64,000 nucleotides of DNA from Mytilus californianus (Eukaryota > Mollusca > Bivalvia > Mytilida > Mytilidae). Below, piece by piece: positions 27,685 to 40,730 of the stretch (positions within the stretch are counted from its first letter, which is position 1; each line of letters begins with the position of its first letter). The position numbers were made by a program, and so were the translations under genes. The DNA is taken from the NCBI RefSeq assembly GCF_021869535.1, contig NW_026262743.1, forward strand, positions 124,001-188,000. The letters run 5' to 3'. The notes under the pieces are model-generated. The model saw only the letters and a program-made list of their open reading frames with translations. It ran no database searches and was not told the DNA's origin.

Positions 27685-30600
27685 TCATATGACAAATCTT
27701 TTGCTACTGAGTATGAATGTTTGAACTGCCAAGAATATTTCAATGTTTTGTTCGTAGCTGAAATCCGTTGAACCGTGTAGCAAAATTTCTTCCGACAAGA
27801 AATGTATGATATTGATGTTATAAAAATGCTGTTCACGCATGATGTGAAATCGGGGGCAGTGCAACAAGTAATGCGCTGTTGTTTCTATAGCACCACATAA
27901 ACAAAGTGGTGAGGCCACTATATTTTTTACAAAAGGATGTTGATTTAGAGAACTGCATTGCATTCGAAGTCTTGAGTGATAAATTTGACCTAATCGCTTA
28001 CCAATGTAATAATAATTTGGAGGCTTTGTCACCCGAGACTGGACACAATTCTTGAATGCCCCCACCGAAGTACTGGTCTTAGCATTCTCAGGGAGGAGAT
28101 TCCATGAACGTACAGTTGCCGGTAAATAATAATTCGAATACAGGGCTGTTCTTGTTCGAACAGGGGGGATTAGTGACGAGTTTCTCGTATTATGGTTGCA
28201 TGGGATTCTGGAACTAAGTTTGATAAATATTCCGGAGTAATATGATTTTTCATCTTGTAAAAATAAATTAATCTGTGGCCCTCCCTTCGATCTTTAAGCT
28301 TTTCCCAACCCGTTTCGAGATATAATCTCTCTATGGACACCAACCTAGTACCCCCAGTTACGATCCTGGCAGCCTCTGCTTGTACTTTTTCAATTTTATC
28401 AATCAAAAGATGTGTATTGTTGTCCCAGATAACATCAGCATATTCTAATAATGGTCTTATATATGTTAGGTATATTGTCTCGAGTGTTCGTCTGTCAAGG
28501 ATGAATTTAAATTTTCGTAGAACATTCAGTCGTTTGTATGCCTTTTCGGTTATTACATCAATATGTTTATGCCAAGTGCCATCGTTTGAAATATGTAATC
28601 CAAGGTGTTTATGGGTAGATACCTCATTTACAGTTACGTTGTTCATGTTAAGTTTTGGATGATCAGGTTTGTGAAGTTTCCGTGAAATTGTCATGGTCTC
28701 GGTTTTCTGAGGGTTAAAGGTCACTAGCCAATTTGAAGACCATCTATGGATTTTTGCGAGATCACTATTCAAGTTGTTTGCCGATTCTCGGAGGTCATCT
28801 ACTATCAAATATAAACTTGTATCATCAGCAAACAACTTAATAGTGGACTGTATATCAGATATGATATCATTGATAAATATCAAAAATAAAAGAGGTCCCA
28901 GGATCGACCCCTGGGGTACTCCAGCCTTTATATTGCCCCACTCGGATGATACATTATTAATTACAACCCTTTGCTTTCTATCAGATAGATAATTTTTTAC
29001 CCATGCCAAAATAGAACCTTTAATGCCAATAGCTTCTAATTTTCTCAACAACCCCTTATGCCAAACTCTGTCAAATGCCTTACTTATATCACAAAAAATT
29101 ACTCTAATTTCTTTCCCGTCATCTAATGCCTTCCCAATTTCATTTGTAATATTAAGCAATTGATTAATGGCTGAGTCCCCTTGAGTGAAACCTGATTGGT
29201 TGGGTGTAATTATCTGGTTAGCAAGTAGATAATTATGAATATGCTTAAAAACACATCTTTCCATGACTTTTCCGATAACGCTTATCAATGAGATCGGTCT
29301 GTAGTTTCTGTAGTCACTTGTAGAGCCCTTCTTAAATACAGGGGTAACATAAGCACATTTCCAGTCAGAAGGAAACTTGCCAACTGATAAAGACAGGTTA
29401 AATAACCTGCACAAAGGGTATTTCAGAATTCCATATGCTTCCTTTAGAAGTCGTGGGCTTATTCGATCTGGTCCCGATGCTTTTGATACGTCCAAAATCT
29501 TCAAAATGTCTACTACCTCGTTCTCAGATATTATCTTATCACCGAGTACCTCTGTTCGTGTGTCAGGTATGTCTGGCAGATGTATGTTAGAGTCATCAAG
29601 ATTTGATTGACCACAAAAATAATCATTAAATATTTTTGCCTCTTTTGTATCGTCACAGATCAGATCATCGTCTATCTGTAAAGGGGGAATGTTGCGACTG
29701 TCACTGGAGTCACATTTCATCAAAGATTTAATAAGACTCCAATATTGTTTGCCACCATGAGTTTCAGATATAATTTTGGTTGACAATTTTGAAAAATAAT
29801 CAGTTTTTGAGTTTAAAACTAGTTTATTACATTTATTCCTAAATAATCGAAATTTTGCCCAGTCCGGTGCAGAATATGTTTTTTTGGCTCTTTTATGGAT
29901 ACGATTTTTTTTACGAATCATCCTTTTGATATCAGCGGTAAGCCATGGTGGTTTATCTTTTCTGACTGTAATAATTCGGTTAGGAATGTTTTTATTTGCC
30001 TTGTCAATAAGTTCGTCCGTTATAGCACATGCTATGGCATCAACGTCATTTGTAATAAATAAAGCATCCCAATCAACAAGTGATAGCTGGTGTCTATATG
30101 AGTCATAATCACCTCTATCATACATGTATACTTTACGCTTAAAAACTTGATGTAACTTGCAAGGCTGGGTAAGGATACCTATTACTGGTAAATGATATCG
30201 TATTTGGTCGAGTAACGGGGCACCGATATCAGAAAATAGGAGGTTAACTGGGTCATTTACTAAAATAAGGTCAAGAAGTGAAGAACTGTGTTCTGTAATA
30301 TAAGTTGGGTCGGAAATAAGTTGATGTAGACTGAATTGTGCTTTAATCATACTAATTCTATCATTAGTGGTGTTCCTTAACTGGTTGGTGTTAAAATCGC
30401 CTGTAACTATGATATCTAAATTACAAGATAAGGCAAGGTCGATAGACTGTTCTATGTTGTCCCATACCTGTGGACTACTGTTAGGTGGGACGTAAAAGGT
30501 CCCATAAAGATATTTTTTGGTCTTGAATCTAACTTCGAGCCATATACACTCAATATCACAGACTACTAAGTCTCGCCTTTCGGTGCAATTCAAATTATCT

Positions 30601-31214
30601 TTAACATATACTATAACACCTCCCCCTGCCTTTCCCACCCGATCTCTTCGGAATGGTGTTTTATAACCCGGTAACAAAATGGCTTCATTGCTTACTTGCG
30701 GAGAAAGCCAGCTTTCGGTAAATGAGAGTATTTCATGGCAAGAATATTCAGCGGCAATCAACTCAAGCTTCGGAACAATACTCTGAATATTAAGATGCAT
30801 AAATGAAACAGCGTTTTTAAAGACATCATCAAGGCTACTATTACTACTAGAGCTTGACTCTGCAGTCAACGGACCTGGATTTGGTTCAATGCCGGATATC
30901 AACAACAAGATACAAACTATACTAAACGAGCAAGCTATGATAAGATCACAATAATCATGTAAACGGTCGTGTGTACACTTGGAAATCCTAGCGTAACATT
31001 TATCAACTTGCTGTGAAATGATGCTTCGTGTATCGACTTGGTGAAATACAAAATGTAACAGTATAGTAACTGGTAACATACGGATATCGTACTTTGCGAA
31101 AAGGGAAATGCAGATTATATCAAGGAACGATAATCTCTTTCCCTTCTTGACAGTATGCGCAGCACATAAGAACCGGCCAATACTCTCTCGGTAGCATGAT
31201 ACGTCAACCCCCAT
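27685..31214 (-). pseudogene. LINE ORF2: endonuclease-reverse transcriptase (CR1/Jockey-like), 3' frameshift
   Basis: A 1,014-residue open frame (31214-28170). After a hydrophobic N terminus comes a 2A-like GIEPNPGP (about residues 108-115), an apurinic-type endonuclease (FMHLNIQSIVPK, then TGDFNTNQLR), and reverse transcriptase motifs (DYRNYRPISL, FCDISKAFDRVWH, GVPQGSILGPLLF, FADDTSLY). A single-base change near 28175 ends the frame. The other frame carries the usual C terminus (NTRNSSLIPP, SWNLLP, and the Cys/His knuckle CLCGAIETTAHYLLHCP) to 27685. The element otherwise looks recent. It supplies the enzymes for target-primed reverse transcription. Confidence 0.85.
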
Positions 31215-32235
31215 TAGGTGACTCCCGAGGTATGCACAAAATTGGCGCGAGAGAGCATGACCTGTACATATGAGCGGATCATCCTGTTCGTCAGGCGAAA
31301 TTCTTCAGTAGCGCATGGTCCGATTCGAAGTGTGTCACAAAATTTAAAAAAGAATGTAAAAAAAATGAGAAAAATCAAGGAACAAAAAATATATGTGAAC
31401 ATAACAAGAACACTATATTTATGAATAATATTGTTCGGGGGTTCTGAATACATAATAATGTAATTAGTATAACCTTGCATGAAAAAAGACGTGGATACGT
31501 ACTAAATGTGTGTGTGTATAGGTATAATAAATTTGACTGTTTTTCAACAATAATGAGATTTGTAAACTTAATACTACTGCACACATTGTGTACTTGTAAT
31601 GACTTGTATGTATCTAAATTGTTCATAGGTACATGTAACACTACAATTTTCTCCTAGAATAATTTGATTGACCTAAATATAGTTAGAAAAGAAATACGCA
31701 TTTACCACAACTATTACTATAAATAAGGTTGAATGCTGGAATTCAATTTTCAATTATCATGCATTGAGATGTAAAATGCTTTTCAGAAGAAAAGAACAGA
31801 AAAATGACGCTATCCACGTATACCATAAAAATAAACAAAGTACAACCCTCAAGACACCTCAATTTCTTTAAATGTCTGCATGTACGCAGGTAAACAAATT
31901 TAAACCATCGGTATAAACTGAAAAATCGATAGTCTTAAATGTGGTGTACAAATTGACATCTACAATTGCCGTGTGAATTCATTTACTCATTGGCCAATGA
32001 AAAAGAAATATATGACATGGTCAACTTGATTGGTTTAAATATAATAACCTTCACCTCATTGGAATTTACTATGTATATTATAGTAGTAAAAAAAAAGAAG
32101 AAAAAAAAAACCCTCAAAAAACCTGATTTGTTAGTTTGCAAAAGAACATATTTTAAATATTAAGATATCATCATCATAGGTTAATCAAAACAACACAAAT
32201 GAGTTTATTAATACTACTAAGTTAGTTATACTTTA
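31215..32235. other. Gap between LINE ORF2 and ORF1-like gene
   Basis: About 1 kb, very AT-rich, with no credible reading frame. Its length is unusual for a LINE inter-ORF spacer, so the two ORFs may come from one element with an insertion or from two neighbouring elements. Confidence 0.4.
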
Positions 32236-33069
32236 CTACCATCCATCTGGTGTATTGTAGGACGGGTCTACCTTGTCGACTGCTTGGACGAATCTAGTTG
32301 TTGTAGTTACATCATAGAATTGATCTTGTTTGTCAAGCATACAAAGTTTACCATTTGTTGTCCATAGCTGTTTAATTTTGTTCTTTTTCAACAGTTTTCT
32401 GCAGTGATAGAGTATATTGTTGCGAAGTATGGTTAAATCTTCATTGATGTAGACCGACTTAAAGTTTGCAGTTTCTTTCAGATTTTTTCTACATTTGAGT
32501 ATCCTGAACTTGACACCAGGTTATGATAATCTAACAATGATCTGACGATGTTTTGGATCACTGTTATCATCGGGGTTTGATAATTTACCAACTCGATGTG
32601 ATCTGAGAATGTCAACTCCCTTAAACTCGGGATCAATATCAGAAATAATTTTGCAAACAACTTCTGTTGTGTTTCTCTCATCATTTGGTTCAGGGACACC
32701 AGATATGCGGATTAAGCTTCTTCGCCCATATTGTTCGACTGCATCTACATCTTCTCTAAGTTTTTTGTTTTCGTATTTCAGTTGGTCAATTTGTTCAAGT
32801 AGTGGCTCTGTGTGCGACCTGATTAGATTTGTAATGTCAGTAATAATATTGGACTTTACAGCATCTGCTATTTTTTGTATGTCTTCATCAGAGATGGTAA
32901 ATTGTGGTAAGAGTGTGTGCACCGCTTCAGCAGTATGAGAACTAACGTCTATGTAACGTTGATCCATTACGTCTGTGCGTGATCTTTTATCTTCACGTTT
33001 TGGTGGGGTGGGATTACTTGTTCGCATACGCCTTTTACCGGTATTTGTGGAACTAGGAGAGGACATCAA
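32236..33069 (-). pseudogene. LINE ORF1-type nucleic-acid-binding protein (in-frame TAA)
   Basis: The frame runs 278 codons with one in-frame TAA (32521-32523). Residues 1-35 are basic and disordered (GKRRMRTSNPTPPKREDKRS). A coiled-coil segment (LIRSHTEPLLEQIDQLKYEN) is followed by an RRM-like region (RRSLIRISGVPE, DILRSHRVGK, HRQIIVRL). After the stop the same frame continues FRILKCRKNLKE and ends with a C-terminal domain. This order is typical of LINE ORF1 proteins that coat the RNA. It lies upstream of ORF2 on the same strand, with a 1-kb gap. Confidence 0.7.
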
Positions 33070-33995
33070 TTTATGTTGTAAAACAGTTCAATACAAGTTG
33101 GGTAAATTGAGTATGGATGACTCTGTATTGTTAATGGTTTGTGTACTTGCGTGTGTAGTGCTTACAATATATAACGTCAAATGTAAACAATGTACCTTTT
33201 ACTCCGTGAGTTGTTTTAAAAGTCCTCCATTTTTAATGATTGTCCGAACTGAGTCGATGACCACAACACATTTAATAAGTCATAGTCATAGTTATCACTA
33301 AAACACACGGATTTTTTCTTCAAACGTATATCTACTATATTTCATTGCAGATTCAATCCTTCATTACCCCCAAACGATACGGGTTTCTGAATATTTTACA
33401 TTTTTATATCCCACTAATTTTGGCTGACCATCTACCCTTGAGCATGCGCCGTTTGGCATTTGTTTTCCATCCATATGCTATTCAGTTTCTATTTCAAAAG
33501 TTATATTTTCTGGATAAAAGGAGAAATAGAATATAGTTTTGTTCAATGAGACAGCAACCAAAACAAAACAACCAAAAGAATTATATATTGTCTGGGAAAA
33601 CTTGTGTCTCACTATTAACTGACAACATTTTTACCTACTGTAAATTCAGAAATTATTGTGTGCATTTATTATTGCAACTTTTGACGAATGGACTAAATTG
33701 TGAGTTTAATTATTGTGATTACAAAAAAAGTCTGCATAAAGATCTATAATTAGTTATCAGAATGCAAGTTCTTATTATTGCGATATTCACCCTGTCGCAT
33801 TATTTGCATTAATAAAAACCTCACAATTATTTCTAAATTTACAGTTTCACAATGATCAAGATTAATACTGTTTTGTAAATTTAGATATGCACTCAAATTG
33901 ATACAGATTGCTACAAAGATCTCAACCTCATTTCATGGATCAGTGATCAAGGTTAAAGTTACCTGATTAGGGTTGTTTATCAGATACTGTTACAG
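33070..33995. other. Non-coding, nothing recognised
   Basis: AT-rich sequence with no supportable gene. Several dispersed repeat-like words occur, but no element ends are visible. Confidence 0.45.
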
Positions 33996-34112
33996 TGGCG
34001 GATCCAGAACTTTTTGTAAGGGGGCCCGCTGACTGACCTAAGGGGGGCCCGCTCCAGTCACGCTTCAGTGATTCCCTATATAATCAACCAGTTTTCCCCC
34101 CTGGATCCGCCT
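33996..34112. mobile_element. Short inverted-repeat element (GGCGGATCCAG ends)
   Basis: Begins TGGCGGATCCAG and ends CTGGATCCGCCTA, about 117 bp. A relative with the ends GGATCCAGGGGTAGGGTGG and CTGGATCCACCCCTG is at 42671-42811, and a partial one near 52505. These look like a bivalve MITE/SINE-like family. Confidence 0.6.
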
Positions 34113-34344
34113 ATGTGTTAGCAATAGGTCATTTGTCAATGTCATGTTTTTGTGTTTTTTGTGGTTTTTTTTTTCTAATACTAAAAGACTTACATGTAGT
34201 AGATAAACTATATGTATGCAATAATTCACAAATGTAAGGAGTACATGCCTGTCTGGCAGTTGTCATTGATATGATTGTAAATGAGACACTCCACAAGAGA
34301 GCAAGAGGGGTGGGGAGCACTTCCTATATTCAAGGTGATAGTGT

Positions 34345-35225
34345 AAATGCTCTTTTGTTCCGACGTTGGAAAGTTCCGGGCGGAAAGAACTAACTAGCCG
34401 AAAAGTTCCGGAGGAACTTATTAACTAGTTACTTTTTTCTTCCTCTGGTTTAAAAGTTCCACCGGAACAAAGTGACTAGTTGAAAAGTTCCAACGGAACA
34501 TATCAACTAGTTAGAAAGTTCCTTTTTGCCAAATTAGTCAAAACCGGAACTAACAAACTAGCCCAAAAGTTCCATTTGGAGAATTGATGCAAAGTAAAAG
34601 CGCAACATATTATATTTGAACCTTTCAAAGGGAAACCAAGATACTGATTACAAAAGTCAAACTTATCAACTAGCCACAAAGTTCCTCTTTGGCAAATAAG
34701 TCAAAACCGGAACTAACAAACTAGCCCAAAAGCTCCAACGGAACTTATCAACCCGTCACAAAGTTCCATTTGGAGAATTGATGCAAAGAACCACATGAGG
34801 AGGGGGGTATTCTTCCCTCTCTTGAGTTTACTATGAATACTTAATTTGCATGATAATGCAACTTATTCCGTTTTATGTGAGCTATGAAATACAACTTAAA
34901 TTTTGCATATTTGTCCCCAAAGAAACCCCTTTCAGTGCGTTGGGAATTCTTGTAAATTAATGATTTGCTCTTATATATACTGATACTCATTCTTCCCCTC
35001 TTTCTACAAAAAGGACGAAATATGGTATATTCGGAACGATGTAACTAGTTGTTCTGTTCCGCCAGAACTATTCAACTAGCTACATTGTTCCGACTTTTCA
35101 ACTATAGCTTCTTTTTTCCGGAACTTTTCGACTGCACTCGGAATAAAACAACTAGTTGGAAAGTCCCATCGGAACGAAATAACTAGTTGAAAAGTTCCGC
35201 CGGAACAAAGTAACTGACGGAACAT
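34345..35225. repeat. Palindrome-rich degenerate repeat (AACTAGTT / GTTCC-GGAAC)
   Basis: Alternating short palindromes, AACTAGTT and GTTCC-N2/3-GGAAC, recur about every 26-35 bases (34345-34590, 34660-34770, 35030-35225), separated by ordinary sequence at 34775-35025. Many copies read TAACTAGTTGAAAAGTTCC. No coding potential. Confidence 0.75.
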
Positions 35226-35235
35226 AGTGGCTGTT

Positions 35236-35760
35236 ACAAGACGTGCCGCTGGAATAGGTCACCTTTTCAAGCTTGAAAATAGGTCGGGAAAACTATCAGA
35301 AATATATGATAAGGTCAATAAAGTTTCCATAACTTCTTCGTCTGTCATCTTTCTTGGTGTTCCCGGATGTGATTTTATCAACCAATTTTTCTTTTTTGAC
35401 ACTTTGGTATTCTAGTCTTACATTACACTACATGAAACCCAAACATTATAGGGACCCCGCGGCACCCTCTATCAATTAAATATTGAAGTAGCCCCCACCC
35501 CCATCGAGTCCTATATACAAGGTAATAGGACGTGCCGCTGGAATAGGTCACCTTTTCAGGATTAAATATATGTGTATAAGTCGGAAAAACTATCAGAAAT
35601 ATAAGACAAGGTCAATAAAGTTCTCATAACTTCTTCACTGTCATCTTTCTTGGTGTTCTCGGGTGTGTTTTTATCAACCAATTTTTATCATTTGACACTT
35701 TGGTACATTACACACACACCACATGAAACCCAAAAAATATGGGAAAAGGTTACATTTTTT
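35236..35760 (+). repeat. Two direct copies of a ~290-bp unit
   Basis: Both contain GACGTGCCGCTGGAATAGGT (35240 and 35530), AACTATCAGAAATATA, and TCATCTTTCTTGGTGTT. The second copy has extra AT insertions. No gene in either. Confidence 0.75.
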
Positions 35761-35855
35761 CCTACGCAATATATGAAAAGGTATACATTTTTGAAATATA
35801 AATTATATGAAAAAGGTCGGCCCAGCTAAGTTAAGTATTGAAGTATTGAAGTGCA

Positions 35856-35892
35856 CCCCCCCACCCCCCCCCCCCCCCCCCCCACCCCCCCG
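35856..35892 (+). repeat. Poly-C tract
   Basis: Near-pure C with single A interruptions, like the tract at 25551-25596. Confidence 0.9.
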
Positions 35893-35999
35893 AGGTATTT
35901 ATACATCCAGCTGTATGAACACCCTGTCATAACAAGGGATTATCTGTCAGATTAGGGAAGTCATATTTCTATACCCATGTTAACCCTACGATATGAAAA

Positions 36000-36130
36000 T
36001 AAGGAGATGTGGTATGATTGCCAATGAGACAACTATCCACCAAAGTTCAAATTTAAAAGTCAATATTAAAAAAAAAATTCATCTCCATATTATCACCATA
36101 GGCCGATAATTACATTTTCTTTGCAGGTAG
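36000..36130 (+). repeat. Mytilus-type dispersed repeat
   Basis: Contains GGTATGATTGCCAATGAGAC followed by AACTATCCACCA, a word I associate with mussel genomes. The reverse complement occurs at 42564-42583. Useful mainly as a host marker. Confidence 0.6.
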
Positions 36131-37839
36131 CAGGTGGGTCAAACCAGTGTTCACGCATCATTAAAAAAGTTGTCAAACATATTTCGTGCCGCAATGACAC
36201 ACTCCACTTCATTTTTTTTAAATCAAGAATTTTCCTTATTAGCTTCCCTTTTGAAAAAACGAATGTCAAAAAGTAAGACAGAAGTTAAAGTTTGCCAATA
36301 TCACCGATTAATATAGCGTCCCTGTGTACTGGACGGAGTTTTAAAATTACAATCCCAACTTTTCCTGAACCTAGTAAGTAGTATAGATTTTGTTTATATA
36401 TAATGTCTTTAACTGGTAGTGTTTGGAACTGCCCGGTAGACTGCGGATGTGTGTCCTAGGCAAAATCCCGACTTGGTCAAACCAAATATTTTGCACTTCT
36501 CCGCAAACCATGCGGGATTGAGGGATAATAGCATATACCGATATATAAGGCCGGAATACTAGTAAGGTCCCGGTTGCTATTGACCAATTTTCCTCTACAT
36601 GATCAAAGGTGGAAAACTGCAAATAATTGACGTGTCCGGTTTTTTTTTCTGCGTAAAACAAAAAATGTGTTGCTCGAGTTCCGTTAGTCTATTATAATAA
36701 CTCATTCTCAATCAGTTATTTTAGTTTTTACGCTGATGTTTCCTCTTTTTTTTTTCTTTTTTTTTAATGCGAACTCTGTTGGCATATTGATAGATACAAC
36801 AGAAAATAGAAAATTAACAAATAGCAAAATAAGTAAAAGGAAAATATCATAAAAAGAAAACATTGGCCCGAGGTCTCATGTTATAGGACTAGAGTTCCAA
36901 AAATCATAGAATCATGATACGAGAAAATTTGTTATTTTCGTGACCAATATTTGATAAAGTATATAAATCTTTAAATAAAAATATTATGTGTGACTGTCAA
37001 GTATTTTGTCTTTGTTTGAAAATTGTAATGTCCAAAAAAATTTTTGGAAAATAAAAAATACTTAACTATTATCAAAATTTTGCATGTTGAAATATTTCAC
37101 ATACTCCGGAATTGTTATGTTCAAAAATTTTTGGCAAATGAAAAATACGTAACTATTATTAAAATTTTGCATTGGGAAAATATTTCACATACTCCGGAAT
37201 AAGATCCTACCAATACTTGGAAATGAAGATATTTCAAGTAAAAAAGAGATTTATGACAGTAACAAAATGTTATAATACGCCAAACGGATAAAACGGTTAA
37301 AACCTCATTAGAGCTTATGTTGACTCTGTTTGTATACTTTGCCGACTCTAAATAAAGCTTATTTATTATTATTTATTTATTTATTACAAGTTTGATCGTT
37401 TATATAAATATACATTGTTAATTTCCATTGTGTAGTGCAATGTAGGCGTACATATAATAATAATTTTACAGCTGATATAATAGTTTTAGGTAAATAAATT
37501 GAAGAAAAACTACGGTTTCTTATTGGTGCATTCTGAATAAAATTCGGATCTATCATAACTTTCATTCGTATACACCTCTATGTCTTGCACTGTTCTGGAC
37601 ATAATATTCAATTTCATGTATGATAATATAGTATCAACATATGCTAATCTTACTTCAAGCATACGGATTCATTTCATCTCTATGGGTAGCAGATTCTGCT
37701 GAACAAATTTTATTGGTTTTAAAAAATATCGGATGCCTATATAATTCTTTCATTGCCTTTTGTAGTTGAGAGGTTGTTTTATTCAATTAACAACTTTTAT
37801 TTTTGTATACAGGATATTTTAAAAATGTGTTGGCGGATA
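36131..37839. other. Non-coding, nothing recognised
   Basis: AT-rich intergenic DNA. Two near-identical ~110-bp segments containing ACATACTCCGGAAT lie at 37020-37110 and 37110-37210, and a (TTAT)n-like run is at 37360-37385. No supportable gene. Confidence 0.45.
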
Positions 37840-38150
37840 ATACAAAATAAATGGAGAATGTGTCCCCATGGACACAGATGATGCCCCTGCTTGCATACAT
37901 TAAAAATGAACATAACTCAAGAACAATAAAAGTGACGCTACCCAAATTTGTACTTGATCTTAGTTTTGTGGAAATAAGTATGGTGTATAGGTTTCATGTT
38001 TGGTTGGGGCAAACTTAAGTTACAGAACGGAAACTAAAAATTTTACAGTTTTTCGATTTATAAAGGGGCATCACTCAATAATGGTTAAAGTGACACTACC
38101 CAAATTCAACTTGATCTGTGTTTTATCAGTGAAATGCAAAATTAAACATT
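37840..38150 (+). repeat. Dispersed repeat family A, inverted relative to 25990-26370
   Basis: Starts with AATGTGTCCCCATGGACACA and continues with GGGCAAACTTAAGTTACAGA and AAAGGGGCATCACTC. It is the complement of the 26330-25990 copy. Confidence 0.7.
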
Positions 38151-38519
38151 GCATTGTATAAAGCATTGATTGTACTTGATTCAACCATAATCATGGACAA
38201 AGGAAGATAACTCCAATTTTAATAAAATGCTCCGTTGGGCGCAGCTTGATACGACCGCAGAGGTCGAACCCTGAACAGTTGGGGCAAGTATGGACACAAC
38301 ATTCAAGCTTGATACAGCACTGAATTTGGATTGTAATTAAATATTTGACACAGCATAGGTTTCTGACACAGAATGAATGTGGTCTAAGAACTTAAAATTT
38401 TTTAATTTACCTATTATAACCATATCATTATTATTTGCTTTTATATATAAATCAGAAATAACCAATTTAAAATGGAAAATTTTAAAGAAAAAAAATGAAA
38501 AAAAATCCCCCCTCCAAAT

Positions 38520-39410
38520 TTTTTGAACCTCCTTATGATTCATCACCCCCAAACTCAATCCCAGCCTTCCCTTTGTGGTATGGTACCTTGCAGTACAATT
38601 TCAGAGAGATCCATACACTTGAACACAAGTTATTGTCTGGAAACTAGAAAAATGCTTGTTTTCTGGCCCCATTTTCCTAAACGTTTAGGGCAATTACCCC
38701 CAAACTCACACCCAGCTTTCCCTTTGTGATATGGAACCTTGTAGTACAATATCATAAAGGTCCATACACTTACACACAAGTTATTGTCCTGAAACTAGAA
38801 AAATGCTTGTTTTTGTGCCCCTTTTTGGCCCCTAATTCCTAAAATTTGGAGGCAATTACCTTCAAAATCAATCCCAGCCTTCCCTTTGTAGTATGGTACC
38901 TTGCAGTACAATTTCAGAGAGATCCATACACTTGAACACAAGTTATTGTCTGGAAACTAGAAACATGCTTATTTTTGGCCCCTTTTTCCTAAACGTTTTG
39001 GGCAATTACCCCCTAACTCAATTCCAGCTTTTCCTTTGTGATATGGAACCTTGTAGTACAATTTCATAAAGATCCATACACTTACACACAAGTTATTGTC
39101 ATGAAACTAGAAAAATGCATGTTTTTTTTACCTTTTTTGGCCCCTAATTCCTAAAATTTGGAGGCAATTACCCCCAAAATCAATCCCAGCATTCCCTTTG
39201 TGATATGGAACCTTGTGGTACAATGTCCGAGAGATCCATACACTAACACACAAGTTATGTCTGGAAGTTACAAAAATGCTTATTTTTGGCCCCTAATTTC
39301 TTAACTGTTGGTACCATAATCCCCAAAATCAATCCCAACCTTCCTTTTGTGGTATTGAACCTTATGGTAAAATTTCATTCATTCACTTAAACAAAAGTTA
39401 GAGTGCGAAA
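38520..39410 (+). repeat. Satellite-like array with alternating ~151/162-bp monomers
   Basis: The word CCATACACT recurs at 38611, 38762, 38924, 39074 and 39236, spaced 151, 162, 150 and 162. Monomers alternate between CACTTGAACACAAGTTATTG and CACTTACACACAAGTTATTG types, giving a ~312-bp dimer unit. The array runs into a GACGACGATGATGACGAC stretch (39425-39452). Confidence 0.85.
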
Positions 39411-39539
39411 ACCAATGTGTCTTTGGACGACGACGATGATGACGACGACGCCAACGTCATACCAATATACGACAGCAAAATTTGTTGCGGTCGTATAAAA
39501 ATTACTTGAACAATGGCATCATTGATATTTTTTGAAAAA

Positions 39540-39910
39540 AATTAAAAATTGCTATTGTAAAGGGGCATAACTCTAGAACAGTAAAAGTGACGCCACCATA
39601 ATTCAAACTTGATCTGTGTATTGTGGTGATAAGCATTGTGTATAAGTTTCATAACATTTGGTTGAGGCAAACTTAAGTCAGAGAACGGAAATGAAAAATT
39701 TCGCAATTTTTCCATTTATAAAGGGGCATAACTCTAGAAAGGTTAAAGTGACGCCACTAAAATTCAAATTTGATCTGTGTTTTGTGGTAATAAGCATTGT
39801 ATATAAGTTTGTTTGAGGCAAACTTAAGTTAGAGAACGGAAACCAAATTTGGGACGTATGGACGTATGTACGTACAGACGGACAAGGGTAAAACTAAATG
39901 CCCCCTCCGC
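39540..39910 (+). repeat. Dispersed repeat family A, two tandem units
   Basis: Two units beginning AAAGGGGCATAACTCTAGAA and containing GTGACGCCACC, TTGATCTGTGT and GAGGCAAACTTAAGT. They end in GGACGTATGGACGTATGTAC and then GGCGGGGTCATA. Confidence 0.75.
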
Positions 39911-39949
39911 TTTGGCGGGGTCATAAAAATATGGAAATAGCATCTTCAT

Positions 39950-40290
39950 CTTTGCAGGATGCTGATATGGCTTTATAAAGTTACATATTGAACACACCAT
40001 CATTTGGATGCTGGCATCTAACATATATATAGACTTTGATATACCTTTTGTTTGGATGCTGGCATCCCAATTACATGTATATGCATGCAGACTCAACTTT
40101 CTCTTTGGATGCTGCCATCCCATGAGAAAAATTGGATGTTCATCCTTAATCTCAGGGATGCTGGAATCCCAGTTGTAAGTAAAAGTTGTCTCAACACATT
40201 ATAAATTGAATGCTGACAGTCATTTCCTTTGGATGCTGGCATCTGTTTCTGTGAAAGCCGGTGGCCGTTTTGTTTAAAGGCTGACATCTT
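39950..40290. repeat. Degenerate ~50-bp repeat around TTGGATGCTGGCATC
   Basis: TTGGATGCTGGCATC or close variants occur near 40008, 40053, 40106, 40126 (shortened), 40157 and 40230. The core GGATGC-TG-GCATCC is itself palindromic. Confidence 0.75.
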
Positions 40291-40730
40291 TGCATTATAT
40301 GTTTCTTTATATATATGACCAGGTGACTTAAGTTTTATCGCTCAATTGAAAAGTCTTTTATCTTTTAAAAAAAAATTCACATATTTGGTGTTTGTTTATT
40401 ATTTATGGTACATATAAAAAATATATAGGAAAAGCGCATAAATCTAAAACTGGTGACTTTAATTGTGATGAATTACAAAAATACAAATAAAACAAAACAG
40501 TAATATACAATATTATATTGTATTAAAGAGTGTTTGGGGTTACTGAAAGTGAGCTTAACCTCATAGTCTGCTGAAATGATATCATAGACATACATTCTAC
40601 TATTCAGATTGGTGACTTCACTTTATTAAGGTGCTTCATATGAAGTCTGTAAGCCTGCGTTATAATTTTGTGTCTATGACAAACCCCCATTTTTAATTAA
40701 ACTATATATTGGCATTAAATATATAAGATA

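Noticed and set aside
31214..31480. 88-residue frame with a hydrophobic segment upstream of LINE ORF2
   Set aside because: AT-rich chance frame overlapping another on the opposite strand.
39824..40287. 99- and 64-residue frames with a DASIQ repeat
   Set aside because: Generated by the TTGGATGCTGGCATC repeat.
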